A stretch of DNA of 64,000 nucleotides from Archilochus colubris (taxonomy: Eukaryota > Chordata > Aves > Apodiformes > Trochilidae): assembly GCA_023079485.1 (NCBI GenBank), contig CM041084.1, positions 126,332,292 through 126,396,291 of the forward strand, read 5' to 3'. Under the pieces are notes generated by a model, which was not told the DNA's origin, searched no databases, and saw only the letters and a program-made list of their open reading frames with translations. Positions 53,201-64,000 of this stretch are shown here, piece after piece; position 1 is the stretch's first letter, and every line of letters begins with the position of its first letter. The translations under genes and the position numbers were made by a program.

Positions 53201-56200
53201 GATGAACTTAACCCTCAGAGCTTCTGCTTTTAGGAGTTCCAGATGTTTTTGTCATCCAAAAGCTAAAGCACAGATGCACATGGAGGTTAAGTCACATAAG
53301 AGAGGCTAACACAACAAAGAACACGGGTGGATTCAGGCCTCTGTGGAAGAGCAGACTTCAACTTTGCCACTCCTGGATCCACAGCAAACCAAGGAGGAAA
53401 TACTCAAGATCCTTCTTGGTTTAAGAATCCATGGAATGAAAACAATTAAATACAGCAACCTCTCATGAGCTTATTGCCACAATTATTTGGCATGTAGTAG
53501 CACCAGCTTTTATTTCATCAAGAAGTTCAGAGCTCTTCAGGTAAGCAAACAAGGAACAGGCATATTTAGTAGTTCATAGTTAACTTCTTTTAATGGTAAT
53601 CATTTGAAATTATTAGCCTTGGACTTCATTAAATTATTTTCTAATTAGATCCAAGCAGCCACCAAAATTGTCAATGAGAAATCAACCTCCTTTCAGTTTA
53701 TGAACAGGACTGAACAGAGTGGTTGGTACCTGCTGGAGGGGTGGGGAGAAAAATCACAGACTGCTATCAAAAGCTCAAAGTGCAAGTATTAAATTCATGT
53801 CAGGAAATATTTATCCCTTCTTCATTCTGTTTTAAAGTGAATGTCATGAGCTGGAAGGATATAAAGGAACCCTCTCTGCCCTTCAGATCCACAAAATTCA
53901 AAACCTTTGAAGCAGCACTGCTATTCAGTGCTCCCTCTGCTACCTGGCCTACAAACAACCCAGACCCATACTTGATTTTAACTTGCAAAGGCAGCAGAAA
54001 GAAGGGAGACCCTTTGAAGGTCTCAGAATCACATCGAACATACTTAAATTATTGCAGACAAGAATCAAAATTAATTTATACACAGTAATGGAGTTCTGAA
54101 GTAATTGCACAAACTGATGCTCTGGTAGCTGAGTAACCAAACTTCACACTTTTAGCTGTGATATCCTGGTTGCAGAAGACAACATCCTCAAGAAATGTCA
54201 GGTAAGTTAAGGGTGGTCTTTTTTTTTCCTGCTTCTGAGGAATTACAGTAGCATCCAGTTGGACATTAGGAAAAACAATATTTTACATTCCTGTGATACC
54301 CTATTTTTAGTACAAAACTGCAGCAGGCAAGAGAGAAGAAATTACAACATATTAATAAAAACATATACAGAAAAACTCCCAAGACCCTCACCCTTTGGCA
54401 ACTGGAAACAATCTTAAGCTCACTGAATCACTACAGTTGATTAGGTTTGAGATTTGGCTGATGAGAAAAGCAGTGTCTAAGCTGTAAGTGGCAAAATCAA
54501 GGCTGCTGCAAGGGGCTTTGGCCATACACACACTGCTTCCCTCCTCCTGCAGCAAGCAGCTGACACACTTTCTGGTTCAAAGACTAGGCAGCCATAATAA
54601 AACAATAGGCATGTCCAGCAGACTGAACACCAAACTCTGTCAAGAGTTCAATTCCAGATTTAAGGTTGCTTTGCTGAAAAGCAACAAGCATGCCACAGAA
54701 CTTCTTTGCTTTGTCCTCTCCACTTACAGTGCAACTTCCCAGCTATCAGCTGGGCACAGGGCAGCTCTTCTAAGCAAAGGCAAACAGTATCTGGAAGAGT
54801 ACTAGGAAGTAAAGGACACACACCCCCATTTCCCTCCCAGCCTTTCAGCTTTCCATGATCCTGGAATACCTTAAGAATTGACAACTATAGCCATCTAGAC
54901 ATTCAGAATATTTTATACCCTATTTGTAAGTGACAATTCTTTGGCTTTTCAAAGTCAGTTGAATGAGGTGTGTGAGCACATACAGACAGAGCCAGCCACC
55001 TTTCCAGCCTCACACTGGAGCTGCTCGGCTTTCAGGTAAGCAGCCTCTCCATTCCTGTCCCTGCTGGCTCAGCAGATTTCAGAGAGGAAGAGAATAATGG
55101 CTGCTTTTCAGAGTGGTGCTGCAGCAAATAACATTTGCTACGGAGAAGAAAGCAGGAGGTGTCTTGGCACTGCAGCCTTCATGCTTAAAGAAAAAAAGCA
55201 TCAGGAAGACAGACTGTCAAAAAACTAACCAGCAAAACCCTCCAAAATTAAGTTTAAAGAAAAGTATATTCGGGGAGGGGGTATGAAAAGGAAAGTGAAG
55301 TCATTGTCCATGACTGGTTGCTTAGTATCCCTTAACAAAAAGACTGGCAGCTTTCAAAGCAAAGTAACATGGTATTACTTCTCTTTGAGGGCGGGTTTGG
55401 TTGTTGGGGTTTTTTGACAGCTTGAATTTCAGGCTAACTATAACATCTAAAACTCATTCATAAAGGTCCATCATGTTAAATGTAACTGGATGGTAGGCAA
55501 GTCTCACATATATACCAGAGGTTTCATGACACATGTAATGAAACACTGAATTTCCTGCTGCTGACATACCAGTTTACAACCATATGATCACTTTTTAGTA
55601 AAAAAAAAAAAAATAAATCTAACAGGAATTTGTTCAGCGAGATTAGCAGAGCACCTCATCATGCTGTACATCTGAATCTAACTGACAATTTCCTCCTCAT
55701 CCTCACAGGACAGAGATGCAGTGCAAGATACCATTCAACCTTTAGAAACTCCTTGTAGTGCCTACACACTTTTCTCCCTTGGTATGTAAAGGGCAGCTCC
55801 ACAGGGATCACCTGTAGCTTACCTGGGTCAAAGAGAAATTGGTTTGTTTTGCTTATTTGACTTAAAGAAAAAAAAGTTTTCTTTATTCTGACATGGAAGG
55901 GGTTGTAGGGAGGGAAAAAGAAGTATTTATGTCAGAAACAGGTAGTTAAAGGTAGAAAGCTGGAAGAACAAAAAAAAAGGAAAAAAAAAACTGCACTGAA
56001 TAGCCACATTGCTGAGGTGAGCAGATGACGGTCCCACCCTTTGTCTCTGAATAAAGTTTCTTAAACACTGTGCCCTGCATCCACATCAAAAATATTTTTC
56101 TGAACCTTTACCAGGATTTGGCCACCCATCACCTTACACTGAAAAGGGTCAGCTGGATTTCAGCTGCAGCCCAACAAGGGAAGAGGAGGCTACTTTCAAA

Positions 56201-58516
56201 CAACGGCCTCTCTAATTTAAAGCTCAGGAGGACATATTGGGCACAGTAGATAATTACAAGGATAACTATATTAGTGAACATTCAGGTGGTAGTTTGGAGG
56301 GCAAAGGTCTTCTTCCTCTTTCCTCTGCAGCTCCACACCAGTCAAGCTACGTTAAGCAAGCTCTTAGAATCTCTGCAGAATAAGGTTTGGAAATAAACCT
56401 CATTTCCCCACAAAAATACTTCTTTCCTCTACATCTAGACTTGTGCTAGGAAGAGAGCTAAAGACTACCTGCTAGCTAAAAAGGCACTTCAGCTTGCATA
56501 GATCCTTCCACTAAGTATGACTGACAGAGAAAGGAATCTACAGTTAGCCAGCCTGTGTCACAGCTCTGCAGAATTTTGTTCTACAGACACCTTTTTGTTG
56601 GTTTTGTAGAGCAGCTTCAAAGTGCTACCTAGTATGCTTGCTTGTAGACCAACCAAGAGATCCTCAAATTGTGATCAGCAGTTTGACATTTAAGAAAACT
56701 CTATGGTTCCTCCCCACTCCTGGACACAAGCCACTTATCTCAAGCACCACACCCCACCATCAGCCCCAAACCAGTTAACAGGAGTTAATAGACAGGGCCT
56801 GAAGATGCAGGACACAGCTATCAACAGAATATGAGCATTTGGGGTCAACCTTGTTTCCAGGTCCTGAGTTTTATCCTGGGTTCAAACAGAAGTCACCGAT
56901 CCAGCACTTTTTCATTACTGTTTATGAAGACATTCTTTAAAATAACTTGAAATGTATGCCAAAATAAGGCCTACTAAGGATATAAACATCAACTATCAGA
57001 ATTTAAACTAAGGTTTTCTGGATTATTTTTTATACTACAAAACTTAATTATATCAGTCCTACAAAATTTGATTGGGGGAAAAAAAAAAGTTTGTACATTT
57101 CAAATGAAAGCGAACAGTCAATACCAGCCACAGTACAAACTGCAATGCATCTTCCTATTAAGGCAAAGAGGATTAGCTTTGCACAGGTTTAATTATTATA
57201 AAACACAGATATGCTCATTTGTAGCATTCTAGTTACATACACATGTAATAAAAACTTGCAAATACATAAAACCCCTAAGGAAGCCTGGAGTCTGCGAGAT
57301 CAGGACTGTAATCTTACATTTTAAAAGCTACTGCTAGCAAAGCTACACTAATCTTATTTAGCCTTCATTGCTTTAGCTTTCTCCCCTCTTGGTTTCTGCT
57401 CTTAAATGTTTAGCTGGAAAAAAAACACCTCTCAATATATTTTGTAAACTTCCCAATTTATGTTTTCCAAGTAATTTTTTCGTTTGCTTACTAAATATTC
57501 ACTATTGATCAATAAGATGATTTTCCTAAACCTGTTGAAGAAAATTAACACCATACCACCAAGCCACAATTGCAGATTTGTAACCACAACATCTGACTGG
57601 CTTTAAAGATAAAGCCAAACCCAGCGATGGCCTTGAAATGTGTTTGCAAGGACATCCTAGTGGTTTTGGACTTCGACTACCACACTGCACAGAGACCCTT
57701 GCTTATTTAATTTGACTGCCAGAAAAGAAACCGATCAGCTGGCACCTCCTGGGGAAAGAGCTTCGACGGTCACTGGAGATGGAACAGGGATCTGCGTACT
57801 TGATTTCGCCTCTGCGTTGCACTGCACCCTCCAGCTCACCGCACCGAGTTCTGCTGTTCATAGCGAAGGACCTCTTACCTAATCCTGCTGTTAATTAATG
57901 GGGGAACCCAACTCCAACAATTACCTTGCAAGCCCCGACACGCCAGTGAGTTATAATAAGCAGACCGGTTCAGGCTTGTTCTGCCACTGCAAACCATTAT
58001 GCTATTTTTTTTTTCCCCCCTCTTGAAGGGCTCACGCCAGAGCGCGGAGCACGGCCTACCCGGCCCCAAGCGGCGTTACCTGTTGTTCCTCAGCTCGCCC
58101 CCCACCACCGGGACATGGCCAGGGCTTCCCCCAGCCCCCCCCCCTCACACCGGCACCTCCCGGCCCAGCCCCTCCACTGTCCCCGGCCCCCCTGCCCCCC
58201 CGCAGCGGCCGTAACTTCGCCTGCCGACAAAGGCGGAGGGCGCCTTCGCTCCGCCGCAGCGCAGGGGCCCGGCCCCCCTCGCCCCGAGCACCCCCCGGGC
58301 CTGCCCGCCCCACCCCGCCGCCAGCCCCGCGGCACCCGGGCCGGCAGCCGGCCCAGCGCCCGGCACAGCTCCGGGGCGGCAGGCGGGGAGGGCTGCGGCA
58401 GCCGCTTTACCTTTGGTGGTGCTGTCCGGCAAATAGGGCGGCGCGGTCGGGGTGACATTGCCAGAGCCGGGAGCGGAGAGCAAAGGGGAGCGCTCGTCTA
58501 CCCCCTCCGCGGCCAT
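38083..58516 (-). CDS. PIP4P2: PIP4P2 (TMEM55A), PtdIns(4,5)P2 4-phosphatase type 2
   Basis: Seven minus-strand exons join in frame to 257 residues, the human length: 58411-58516, 52443-52591, 50957-51063, 49101-49224, 46540-46592, 39304-39394, 38083-38226. The family enzyme removes the 4-phosphate of PtdIns(4,5)P2 on late endosomes and lysosomes. Visible features: the acidic di-leucine ERSPLL (8-13), PPPY (39-42), four Cys-x2-Cys pairs (58/61, 78/81, 154/157, 174/177) suggesting zinc-ribbon folds, and two membrane helices near 193-212 and 225-245, with a C-terminus ending SYPEHSFA. Oddity: the CX5R motif has C107, but residue 113 is lysine (AAA) where the recalled human protein has arginine. 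The ATG sits in a strong context (cgcagccATGgcc) inside a CpG island. Identity is not in doubt; catalytic competence is. Confidence 0.96.
38345..38525 (-). mobile_element. Ancient CR1 fragment in PIP4P2 intron 6
   Basis: 'tcataggataatagagcatg' and 'gaagggacgtc', then 'gttgctcagggttttaatcc' and 'ctccaaggatggagactgca', match the antisense of a CR1 3' end, heavily diverged. Confidence 0.7.
39184..39202. repeat. (AC)n microsatellite
   Basis: About nine ac units in PIP4P2 intron 6, about 100 bases from exon 6. Confidence 0.85.
39304..39394 (-). CDS. PIP4P2: PIP4P2 exon 6 (first membrane helix)
   Basis: Acceptor TTTTTTAACAG, donor GTGAGT. 91 bases complete Ile180 and encode residues 181-210 ([20 protein letters not shown], then [10 protein letters not shown]). 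The basic RRR before the hydrophobic stretch fits a cytosolic N-terminus. Confidence 0.96.
42860..43750 (+). mobile_element. CR1 LINE with internal deletion, antisense to PIP4P2
   Basis: Two separated parts of CR1 ORF2 are joined. 42860-43300 reads a pre-RT segment ([55 protein letters not shown]). From about 43308 it jumps to the post-RT segment ([40 protein letters not shown]) and a 3' tail 'ccaacccctaagattctgtg'. Most of the reverse transcriptase is missing between them. Two remaining open frames (143 and 84 codons) are these remnants. Confidence 0.9.
44194..44555 (-). mobile_element. CR1 LINE 3' fragment
   Basis: 'cacagaatgtgttggattag' and 'aaggaacctttacaggtcat', then 'gttgttcagagccctgtgaa' and 'cagcctgtcttcataggaga', match the antisense of a diverged CR1 3' end, with its tail at the left. 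Confidence 0.85.
46540..46592 (-). CDS. PIP4P2: PIP4P2 exon 5
   Basis: Acceptor CTCTTTTACAG, donor GTAAGT. A 53-base micro-exon encoding [17 protein letters not shown] plus two bases, with the fourth CxxC pair. The exon sits inside a longer chance reading frame in another phase. Confidence 0.95.
46593..49100 (-). other. PIP4P2 intron 4
   Basis: No repeat or additional exon recognised. Confidence 0.6.
49101..49224 (-). CDS. PIP4P2: PIP4P2 exon 4
   Basis: Acceptor CTTAACACAG, donor GTAAGT. 124 bases complete Cys121 and encode residues 122-162 ([20 protein letters not shown], then [20 protein letters not shown] and L), with the third CxxC pair. Confidence 0.96.
49225..50956 (-). other. PIP4P2 intron 3
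   Basis: No repeat or additional exon recognised. Confidence 0.6.
50957..51063 (-). CDS. PIP4P2: PIP4P2 exon 3 (catalytic motif)
   Basis: Acceptor GTTTGTTCAG, donor GTAAGA. 107 bases encode residues 86-120 plus two bases of codon 121: [20 protein letters not shown], then [15 protein letters not shown]. The active-site loop reads C107-K-D-T-S-R-K113, and position 100 is Q where human has P by my recollection. Confidence 0.96.
51064..52442 (-). other. PIP4P2 intron 2
   Basis: Contains a C homopolymer near 51141-51155 and several A runs; nothing else recognised. Confidence 0.6.
52443..52591 (-). CDS. PIP4P2: PIP4P2 exon 2
   Basis: Acceptor CTCTTGCAG, donor GTAAAA. 149 bases encode residues 36-85 ([20 protein letters not shown], then [16 protein letters not shown]...CTVCNEAT), including the first two CxxC pairs. 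Confidence 0.96.
52592..58410 (-). other. PIP4P2 intron 1
   Basis: 5.8-kb first intron. Its promoter-proximal end (about 58010-58410) is part of the CpG island; no repeat family recognised in the rest. Confidence 0.6.
58411..58516 (-). CDS. PIP4P2: PIP4P2 exon 1 (start codon)
   Basis: ATG at 58516-58514; 35 codons ([20 protein letters not shown], then [15 protein letters not shown]) plus one base; donor GTAAAG. The frame stays open upstream to 59233, but that stretch is repeat-encoded; the start is chosen by family conservation and Kozak context. Confidence 0.95.
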
Positions 58517-58602
58517 GGCTGCGGCGCGAAGGGCCCTTCCCACTGCCGGGCTCTCGGCGAGGGGCGGGGAAGCGCAGAGGAAGGGGCTGGGGATGAATGG
58601 GA

Positions 58603-58831
58603 GCGGGGCGGGGAGGCGGGGAGGCGGGGAGGAGGGGAGACGGAGAGGAGGGGAGGCGGGGAGGAGGGGAGGAGGGGAGGAGGGGAGGAGGGGCGGAGGG
58701 GAGGAGGGGCGGAGGGGCGGAGGGGCGGAGAGGCGGAGAGGCGGAGGGGCGGAGGGGCGGAGGGGCGGAGGGGCGGAGGGGCGGAGGGGCGGAGGGGCGA
58801 AGGGGCGGAGGGGCGGAGGGGCGAGGGGCGG
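58603..58831. repeat. GGAGGGGC/GGAGGGGA 8-bp tandem array
   Basis: Regular ggaggggc units occupy about 58740-58831. To their left the same period continues less regularly with ggagggga and ggcgggga variants. Each junction creates a GC-box-like GGGCGG. It lies 87-315 bases upstream of the PIP4P2 ATG. The G-rich strand is the template strand of PIP4P2, so a transcript starting upstream would have a C/T-rich leader. Confidence 0.9.
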
Positions 58832-59110
58832 GGACTGCGCTACCTGGGGGCTGCCTTCCCCCGTCACGGGCTGATGAGCGGGGCAGGCCGGGGAGGGCCG
58901 GGCTTCCTCCGGAGGAGCAGGAGGGAGCGGGCGAGGGCTCCTCCCTGCAGCCCGCCGGCAGCCGCAGCGGCGCCGGAGGAGGGTTCGGGGCGGGGAGCTG
59001 CGGCCCAGCCCGCCCCTCGCTGCATCAGGGAACCGTGCGGGGTCCTCTCGCCCCGCCGTGCCCCAGCGAGCCCGGAGGGGTAGGGCCTGCAGCCCAGCGC
59101 GGAGCGGTAA

Positions 59111-62100
59111 ATCGAGGGCATGTTCGGCAGGAAGGTGTTGGGGGAGAAACGTAACAAGCCCGTTTTTGCAGTAATATTTTTTGCTAGTGTTTCGGTTTGT
59201 TTTTCTCTGAAATGCTGTGGTTTTAAATACCAATATCAGGAAAGTGCGGTATTTGATTTAACTGCTACCAGTCGCCTTTTCCAGGGTGAGGATGCAGACC
59301 AGCAGTGAGCAGCTCGACTGAGGCTGTACCCATCGAGGTGTGAAAATGGTGGTAGCCCTTAAAGCCACTCTAAACAGGAGGAGATAAATCTGCACGTTAC
59401 CAAATTTGCTCAACCGAGAAGACTTTTCTGGTGTCACTGAGCTCTCTGAGGACATAAGGACTTAATTTCCTTCTGCTAGACAGCCTGCTTGGGCACCATC
59501 TGGAGGTCTCGAGCAGAGGGAAAATATCCTCCCCTGATGAATTTTTCAGCCTACAGACAAGACAGATGTTTGTCCCCTGTATGCCATGTCCACCCGTTGT
59601 CAGAGATTTCCTGGTTGTGGTAAGTGATGCCACAACCTAAGTAGTTACTTGGTACCCAGGCAGACTCCAGTCCTCACTGCCAAGTGCCACCTGGTGCAGT
59701 TACCCAGAACCACGCTGCTTCTCACCACACATGATGTGAAAAGCGTGCAAGTGTTTTCCTAAGAACTGGATAATGAATTACAATTGGAGAACTTTACCGT
59801 ATAACATAGTGGCCTGAGAGTTCATCATATTCTGGTCATGTTTCTTCTTTAATAATATGTTTTCTAAGATTGAATAGTATTTATTACTTGCATCATGTTG
59901 AAAATTTTCTGTGGGAGTAGTTTTTCACCAAAAAAAAAATTGAATCTGTGACCTCAAACCATTATACAAAAACAGATGTGTACTTGAGAGACTTTGAGAA
60001 ATAAAGTATTAAAGAGGCTGCTGTATGTCATTCCTGTAAGATTGAAATTATTATTTTTACTTTAATAACTATAATATAGAATTAATAAACTATGGTAGTA
60101 TTCTGATGGCAAACACTGTTGTTGTACATTATTATAATGTTAAAAAAAATCTTTTATTTTGAGATGTTGTTCTTTCTTTCTTATTTTGGACAAAAATATG
60201 TTTTGAACAGTTTATTTCCTGAAGAAATAAACTCTGAAATAGAGCAAGCTCTGATGTTACCACCCAAGGAATACTATGCTCCAAGGCAGCTGTTTGCATT
60301 AAACTGTCTGCATCGTGCAAACAATGCAGTCATGCCACATCACTCTGCTCTTCCCTTGGAAAATGTGGCAACTAGCTTGGAAGATGCTTTTTTGTAAATT
60401 ACCTTGAGCTTTCAGTTTCCAGTCAGCTTAAAAAGAACTTTCTCCAGGTCAAATAAATACTTAAAAGCTTTCTTTTCATGAGGATTTTTATGCCTGTTTC
60501 ATAGCCCGAGATCCTTCATCTTGCTGAGGTGCTGTGAGGCTGACATTAGCAGCTCAAAAGATCCTTGGTATTACCTGTCAGGGCAGCAAAAAGTTACCTT
60601 CAGTTAATCTTCAGCCCATGATTTTGCTGTCTCAGTTTTCAACAAGTTTTCAACATTTTTGCTATGCCCAGTTTTCAACAAGTACAGAGTCATAGGCTTT
60701 CTGTTGGATTCCTAATGCAGTAAATGGCATTTGCAACCAGGTTTCTTTATAATTTTTCTTGTTTGGGGAAAGATAGAAGAAAATTTGTATCTTGTTAAAA
60801 CTGCCAAGTAGGCAGCACTGAGTTCCACCACTGCCTGGACCATCCCTCTGTAATGACAGCAAATTGTCTGTGTGGCAGCTCCATCTCCACTGAACTGCTG
60901 TTCTGTGCCTCAGAAGCAGACTGGAAACCTTATGACTGCTTCCAGGAGCCTGCAGGGAACCCTATGTCTCAAGTCTGACAGCTCAAACCTTCACATACAA
61001 CTGAGAATTATTGTTACTAAACATCCAGCTTTCCTATTCTTGGAAATAAAATTGCCATCTACGTAAGTACCCATTTGGGATTAAAAATAAAATACATTCC
61101 TCCAGCCACTGCGATTTGACTTGTCAGGGTCCTTTCAACCCAATAGTCAGCTGAGCCACTACATAGCTGAAATTAGGTAACAGTTAAATCATCTGCCTAT
61201 TTTTTTCAGTATTTTGAGTCCTTGAGTTTAAAGCAGCTTAACATGTAGATCTGTTAGCATTAACTGCAGTATCCAAGTGAAGTTGGGTGGACCCAACTAG
61301 TAGCACCAGAGAGTACCAAAAGTTATGCTGGGGAACAAGGCAATGCACTCAGCTGGTAACAAACCTTCTTTGAATCTTACTCATGCTGTAATTTTAGCAT
61401 TAGATAGTGGCAGGCTGAAGAAAACAGTGGCAGTGAGACCTTGCCACTTCTTTCTTCCTCTTGACACAGCTGCCCAATGATACATGTTCAATTACACTGC
61501 TGTGTGGTTCTCCTTCTGTGAAAATCCTGCTTTATACAGTGGGTGGGATGCTCTGCCCTGGGCAGCCTTGCTTGTGACTGAACTACCCAGAGGACATGTC
61601 ACGACTTGAATTCAGTGCCATAGCACAAGCCACTGTGCAAGAGACATCACCAAGTTCTTCATCACTTGGCCTTGTTGTCCCCTTGGCCAGCAAGTCCCAG
61701 AGCACCGTGCAGATGCTTCACTTTGGTACTGTGGTACTTGTTCATGCTGCCAAGGCACCTCCTGTGTTCCCAAGTAATAAAAGCTGGATGATCCAAGCAC
61801 CTGCCTCCATGGAAAACGTCTCTAATCAGTGCAGGTAAACTGAAAACATGCTGCTACAGAGGTCTGAAAATGGTGCATGCAAATGAACAGCCTTATAGAA
61901 GGATTCTCAAGGTGTCTTCATCTATGTCATAGTACTGAATCACACATGTCCATCCTGCCCCAAAGTTGGGTTGTTTCATATTATATTCTGTACTAAATAA
62001 ATAAGGGCTGAGTAAGACAGCACATCAGTTATTAATAAGGCTTATATTAAATTAGAGGCCTAAAATTAGGAGGATATAATTTTTTTTCTACTATTTTTAT

Positions 62101-64000
62101 TAATTTCCCATACTTAGTGTAACATTTTGATAAATGCTCAAGTTTTGTTTTTCTTCATTTTGAAAATCTATCATCCTACCTGGTTATTTTTTTTTTTCAT
62201 TTCCTTATATAAAAGAAAGAATCAAATTAGCTTAGTATAAGAAAAAGTATGGTGAACATTGAAGCTCACTGTAAAATGCAGAAGTATTTTTGTACCAATA
62301 CTATAGACAACTACCACTCTGTTAATCTTCCCTCTTTAATAAGTAGGAAGTGCCAAAAACATTGTATGGAGTCTATTTGTGTTTTACAGATCTTTTTCAG
62401 ATAAGCTAGTAAATTTATGTGTTGTATTTAAGAAAAAAACCCACCAGTAATGACCTTTTTTGCTTTCATGGTAATGCTTAGAGACTGCAAGACTCAATCC
62501 ACTGGAGTAGGAGCTGTTCAAAGGCACACAGGAATGTCCTAATTATTTTAAAAACAAAGAGGGAAAAAAAATCAGGCATAATATGGGTTATGCAAATTCA
62601 TTTCCTATCTTGCTGATAGCCTAAAAAATGGAATAGAGTTTTTCTCAAGTCCACTCAAAAGGCTGTTTGCTAAACCAAGTTTCTATTTCACAGCTAAAGG
62701 AAGAGGAAGTAAAGCAGGGGAGCATTTGTCTCACACATGGTCCAGCTCTGTGCCCCACTATGGCCTGAGCCCAGTTTTCAGATGCTATGCGAAGAGCTTA
62801 ATAATTTAAGTAAGCAGAAATTAAGGTCATATTATATATCTTGTTTTCAGCTATTCTCAAGTAAAATTCTACTCTCCAACAACGAAAAGTTCATCTAGTG
62901 CTGATTTTGATACTAAGACAGTAAAAGAAAACAATACAAATCTACTTTAACAAGGTTCCAGGATTTTTATCAGTTCAAATGATTTTTTAAAGGATCTGGC
63001 TATGGTGTATAGATAACTTAAAATATCAGCATTTCTAGGGATGTCAGATGTTGATTATGTTGCTGGGGAAGACAAGGTAAATTGCAGCTAAAGCTTTCTT
63101 AATGTCTCTTTTCCTGTGTTGCTGAAATACATTAATTCCTCTTCTGCTATTTGGTAAGCATATTGAATAAAAATAGAATGAAAAATGCTTATTCTTATAT
63201 TTGTCCAAATCTACTACATTAGAAAGAGGCACTGTAAGACAATATAAGACCTGACTCATTTTTAAAAACTAATACAGAGAGGTGTATAGGAACAGCCTAT
63301 ACAATGTACACAAAATATTTTGTGTTCATTTTCAGAGACACACTGTGCTGTAACAAGATAAAATTTTATACTGCTTATAGTCTGAAAATGTGATATTATT
63401 TTGTATAGTATGAAATACAGAATACAATAATTAGCACCAGTCATAAAAATAACTAACTATAGTTACAAATATATATGCTTTCAGGTAAGGTAGTGCAAGT
63501 CTGATCAAATATCCAGGATAGTATTTGAGAATATATTTTGACAGATTGGAAAGTCTTTTGAAAATGCTTCTCCCTTCTGCCCTTTGTGCCATGCCACAAC
63601 CTAGTGCAGACTACTGACACAAGATAAAATTGTAACTTGGCACTGACACACACAACTGTGTGATAACCTCTTAAACTGTTGGTTGGAATTTTTTTTTCAT
63701 TTGATATGGAAAAGAATACAAGCACCATTAAAATGGTAATGTCACATAGTTCCATATTTATTTGTACTTAGGAAAGGGCTTATTCCTCTCCATGCAGCAG
63801 AAATTAGATTGTAGGTCTACAGAACACAGGAATTACACATAAACCTCTTATGTGCAGAAGAATTTTATCTCTAGTCCCATCAACACTGCTGATCCCATTC
63901 TGGCTGTGTGATAAGTCACCCTCCCACTGGCAAAACACAGACAAAGAACATTATGTTCCTCAGTGATGACTTTGGAGGTTGACAGCAGCTAATGCTGCAG
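59111..64000. other. Intergenic DNA right of PIP4P2
   Basis: No exon of the expected next gene (OTUD6B in mammals) was recognised. The 92-codon frame at 60119-60397 and the 80-codon frame at 61596-61838 have no identified relatives. A possible tiny CR1 tail remnant lies near 61119-61145. Confidence 0.5.

Larger units (their letters stand above)
58010..59110 (-). promoter_or_regulatory. CpG island and promoter of PIP4P2
   Basis: 1.1 kb of very GC- and CpG-rich DNA spanning exon 1 and upstream sequence. The transcription start should lie right of 58516, probably within or just beyond the 8-bp array. Long open frames on both strands (322 and 362 codons) are GC-composition and repeat artefacts, except for the exon 1 codons. 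Confidence 0.85.

Noticed and set aside
58115..59083. 322-codon plus-strand open frame, with similar shorter ones in the other frames
   Set aside because: Glycine/arginine-rich translation of an 8-bp repeat, similar in all three frames because 8 is not a multiple of 3.
58145..59233. 362-codon minus-strand open frame that includes the PIP4P2 start in frame
   Set aside because: The upstream part is the translated 8-bp array and CpG island. The family start is conserved at the internal ATG (58516) with good Kozak context, so an extended N-terminus is not supported.
61119..61145. Short 'cagggtcctttcaaccc' match to the CR1 3' end
   Set aside because: Too short to call a separate element without alignment.
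61596..61838. 80-codon open frame
   Set aside because: Low-information serine/alanine-rich translation with no relatives recognised.

Overview
This window is vertebrate nuclear DNA, almost certainly from a bird. It carries three spliced genes with GT-AG introns, two CpG-island promoters, several CR1 LINE fragments ending in the bird-type 'ttctatgattctat' tail, and one ERVL-type solo LTR. No prokaryotic operons, tRNA or rRNA genes or CRISPR arrays were seen. The gene order NECAB1(+), C8orf88(-), PIP4P2/TMEM55A(-) matches my recollection of human 8q21.3. A songbird or other neoavian is plausible from the LTR style, but the species cannot be fixed.

Layout. 1-5637: the last three coding exons of NECAB1 on the plus strand, with an 813-bp antisense solo LTR (861-1673, 5-bp target-site duplication) in the intron after the first of them. 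5638-9365: NECAB1 3' UTR or intergenic DNA with two CR1 pieces. 9366-24850: the C8orf88 orthologue on the minus strand. Five coding exons join in frame to 127 residues with a Y-x4-L-hydrophobic eIF4E-binding-type motif, and a CpG island lies at the 5' end. A 2-kb dead CR1 lies in one intron. 24851-36620: gene-free DNA with one CR1. 36620-58850: PIP4P2 on the minus strand, complete. Seven coding exons join in frame to 257 residues, with a 3' UTR ending at a triple AATAAA cluster and a CpG-island promoter holding an 8-bp GC-box-like tandem array. 58850-64000: intergenic DNA with no recognisable exon.

NECAB1 and C8orf88 converge tail to tail; C8orf88 and PIP4P2 lie head to tail on the same strand. 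The three genes have unrelated roles: neuronal calcium binding, an eIF4E-binding-type small protein, and a late-endosomal/lysosomal phosphoinositide 4-phosphatase. The gene neighbourhood is conserved and is not a functional cluster.

The most notable observation is that the CX5R motif of PIP4P2 reads C107-K-D-T-S-R-K113, so the expected phosphate-binding arginine is a lysine. The second is the (GGAGGGGC)n array just upstream of the PIP4P2 start codon. All exon boundaries were derived by eye from splice signals, reading-frame continuity and recalled family sequences; no alignment was run.
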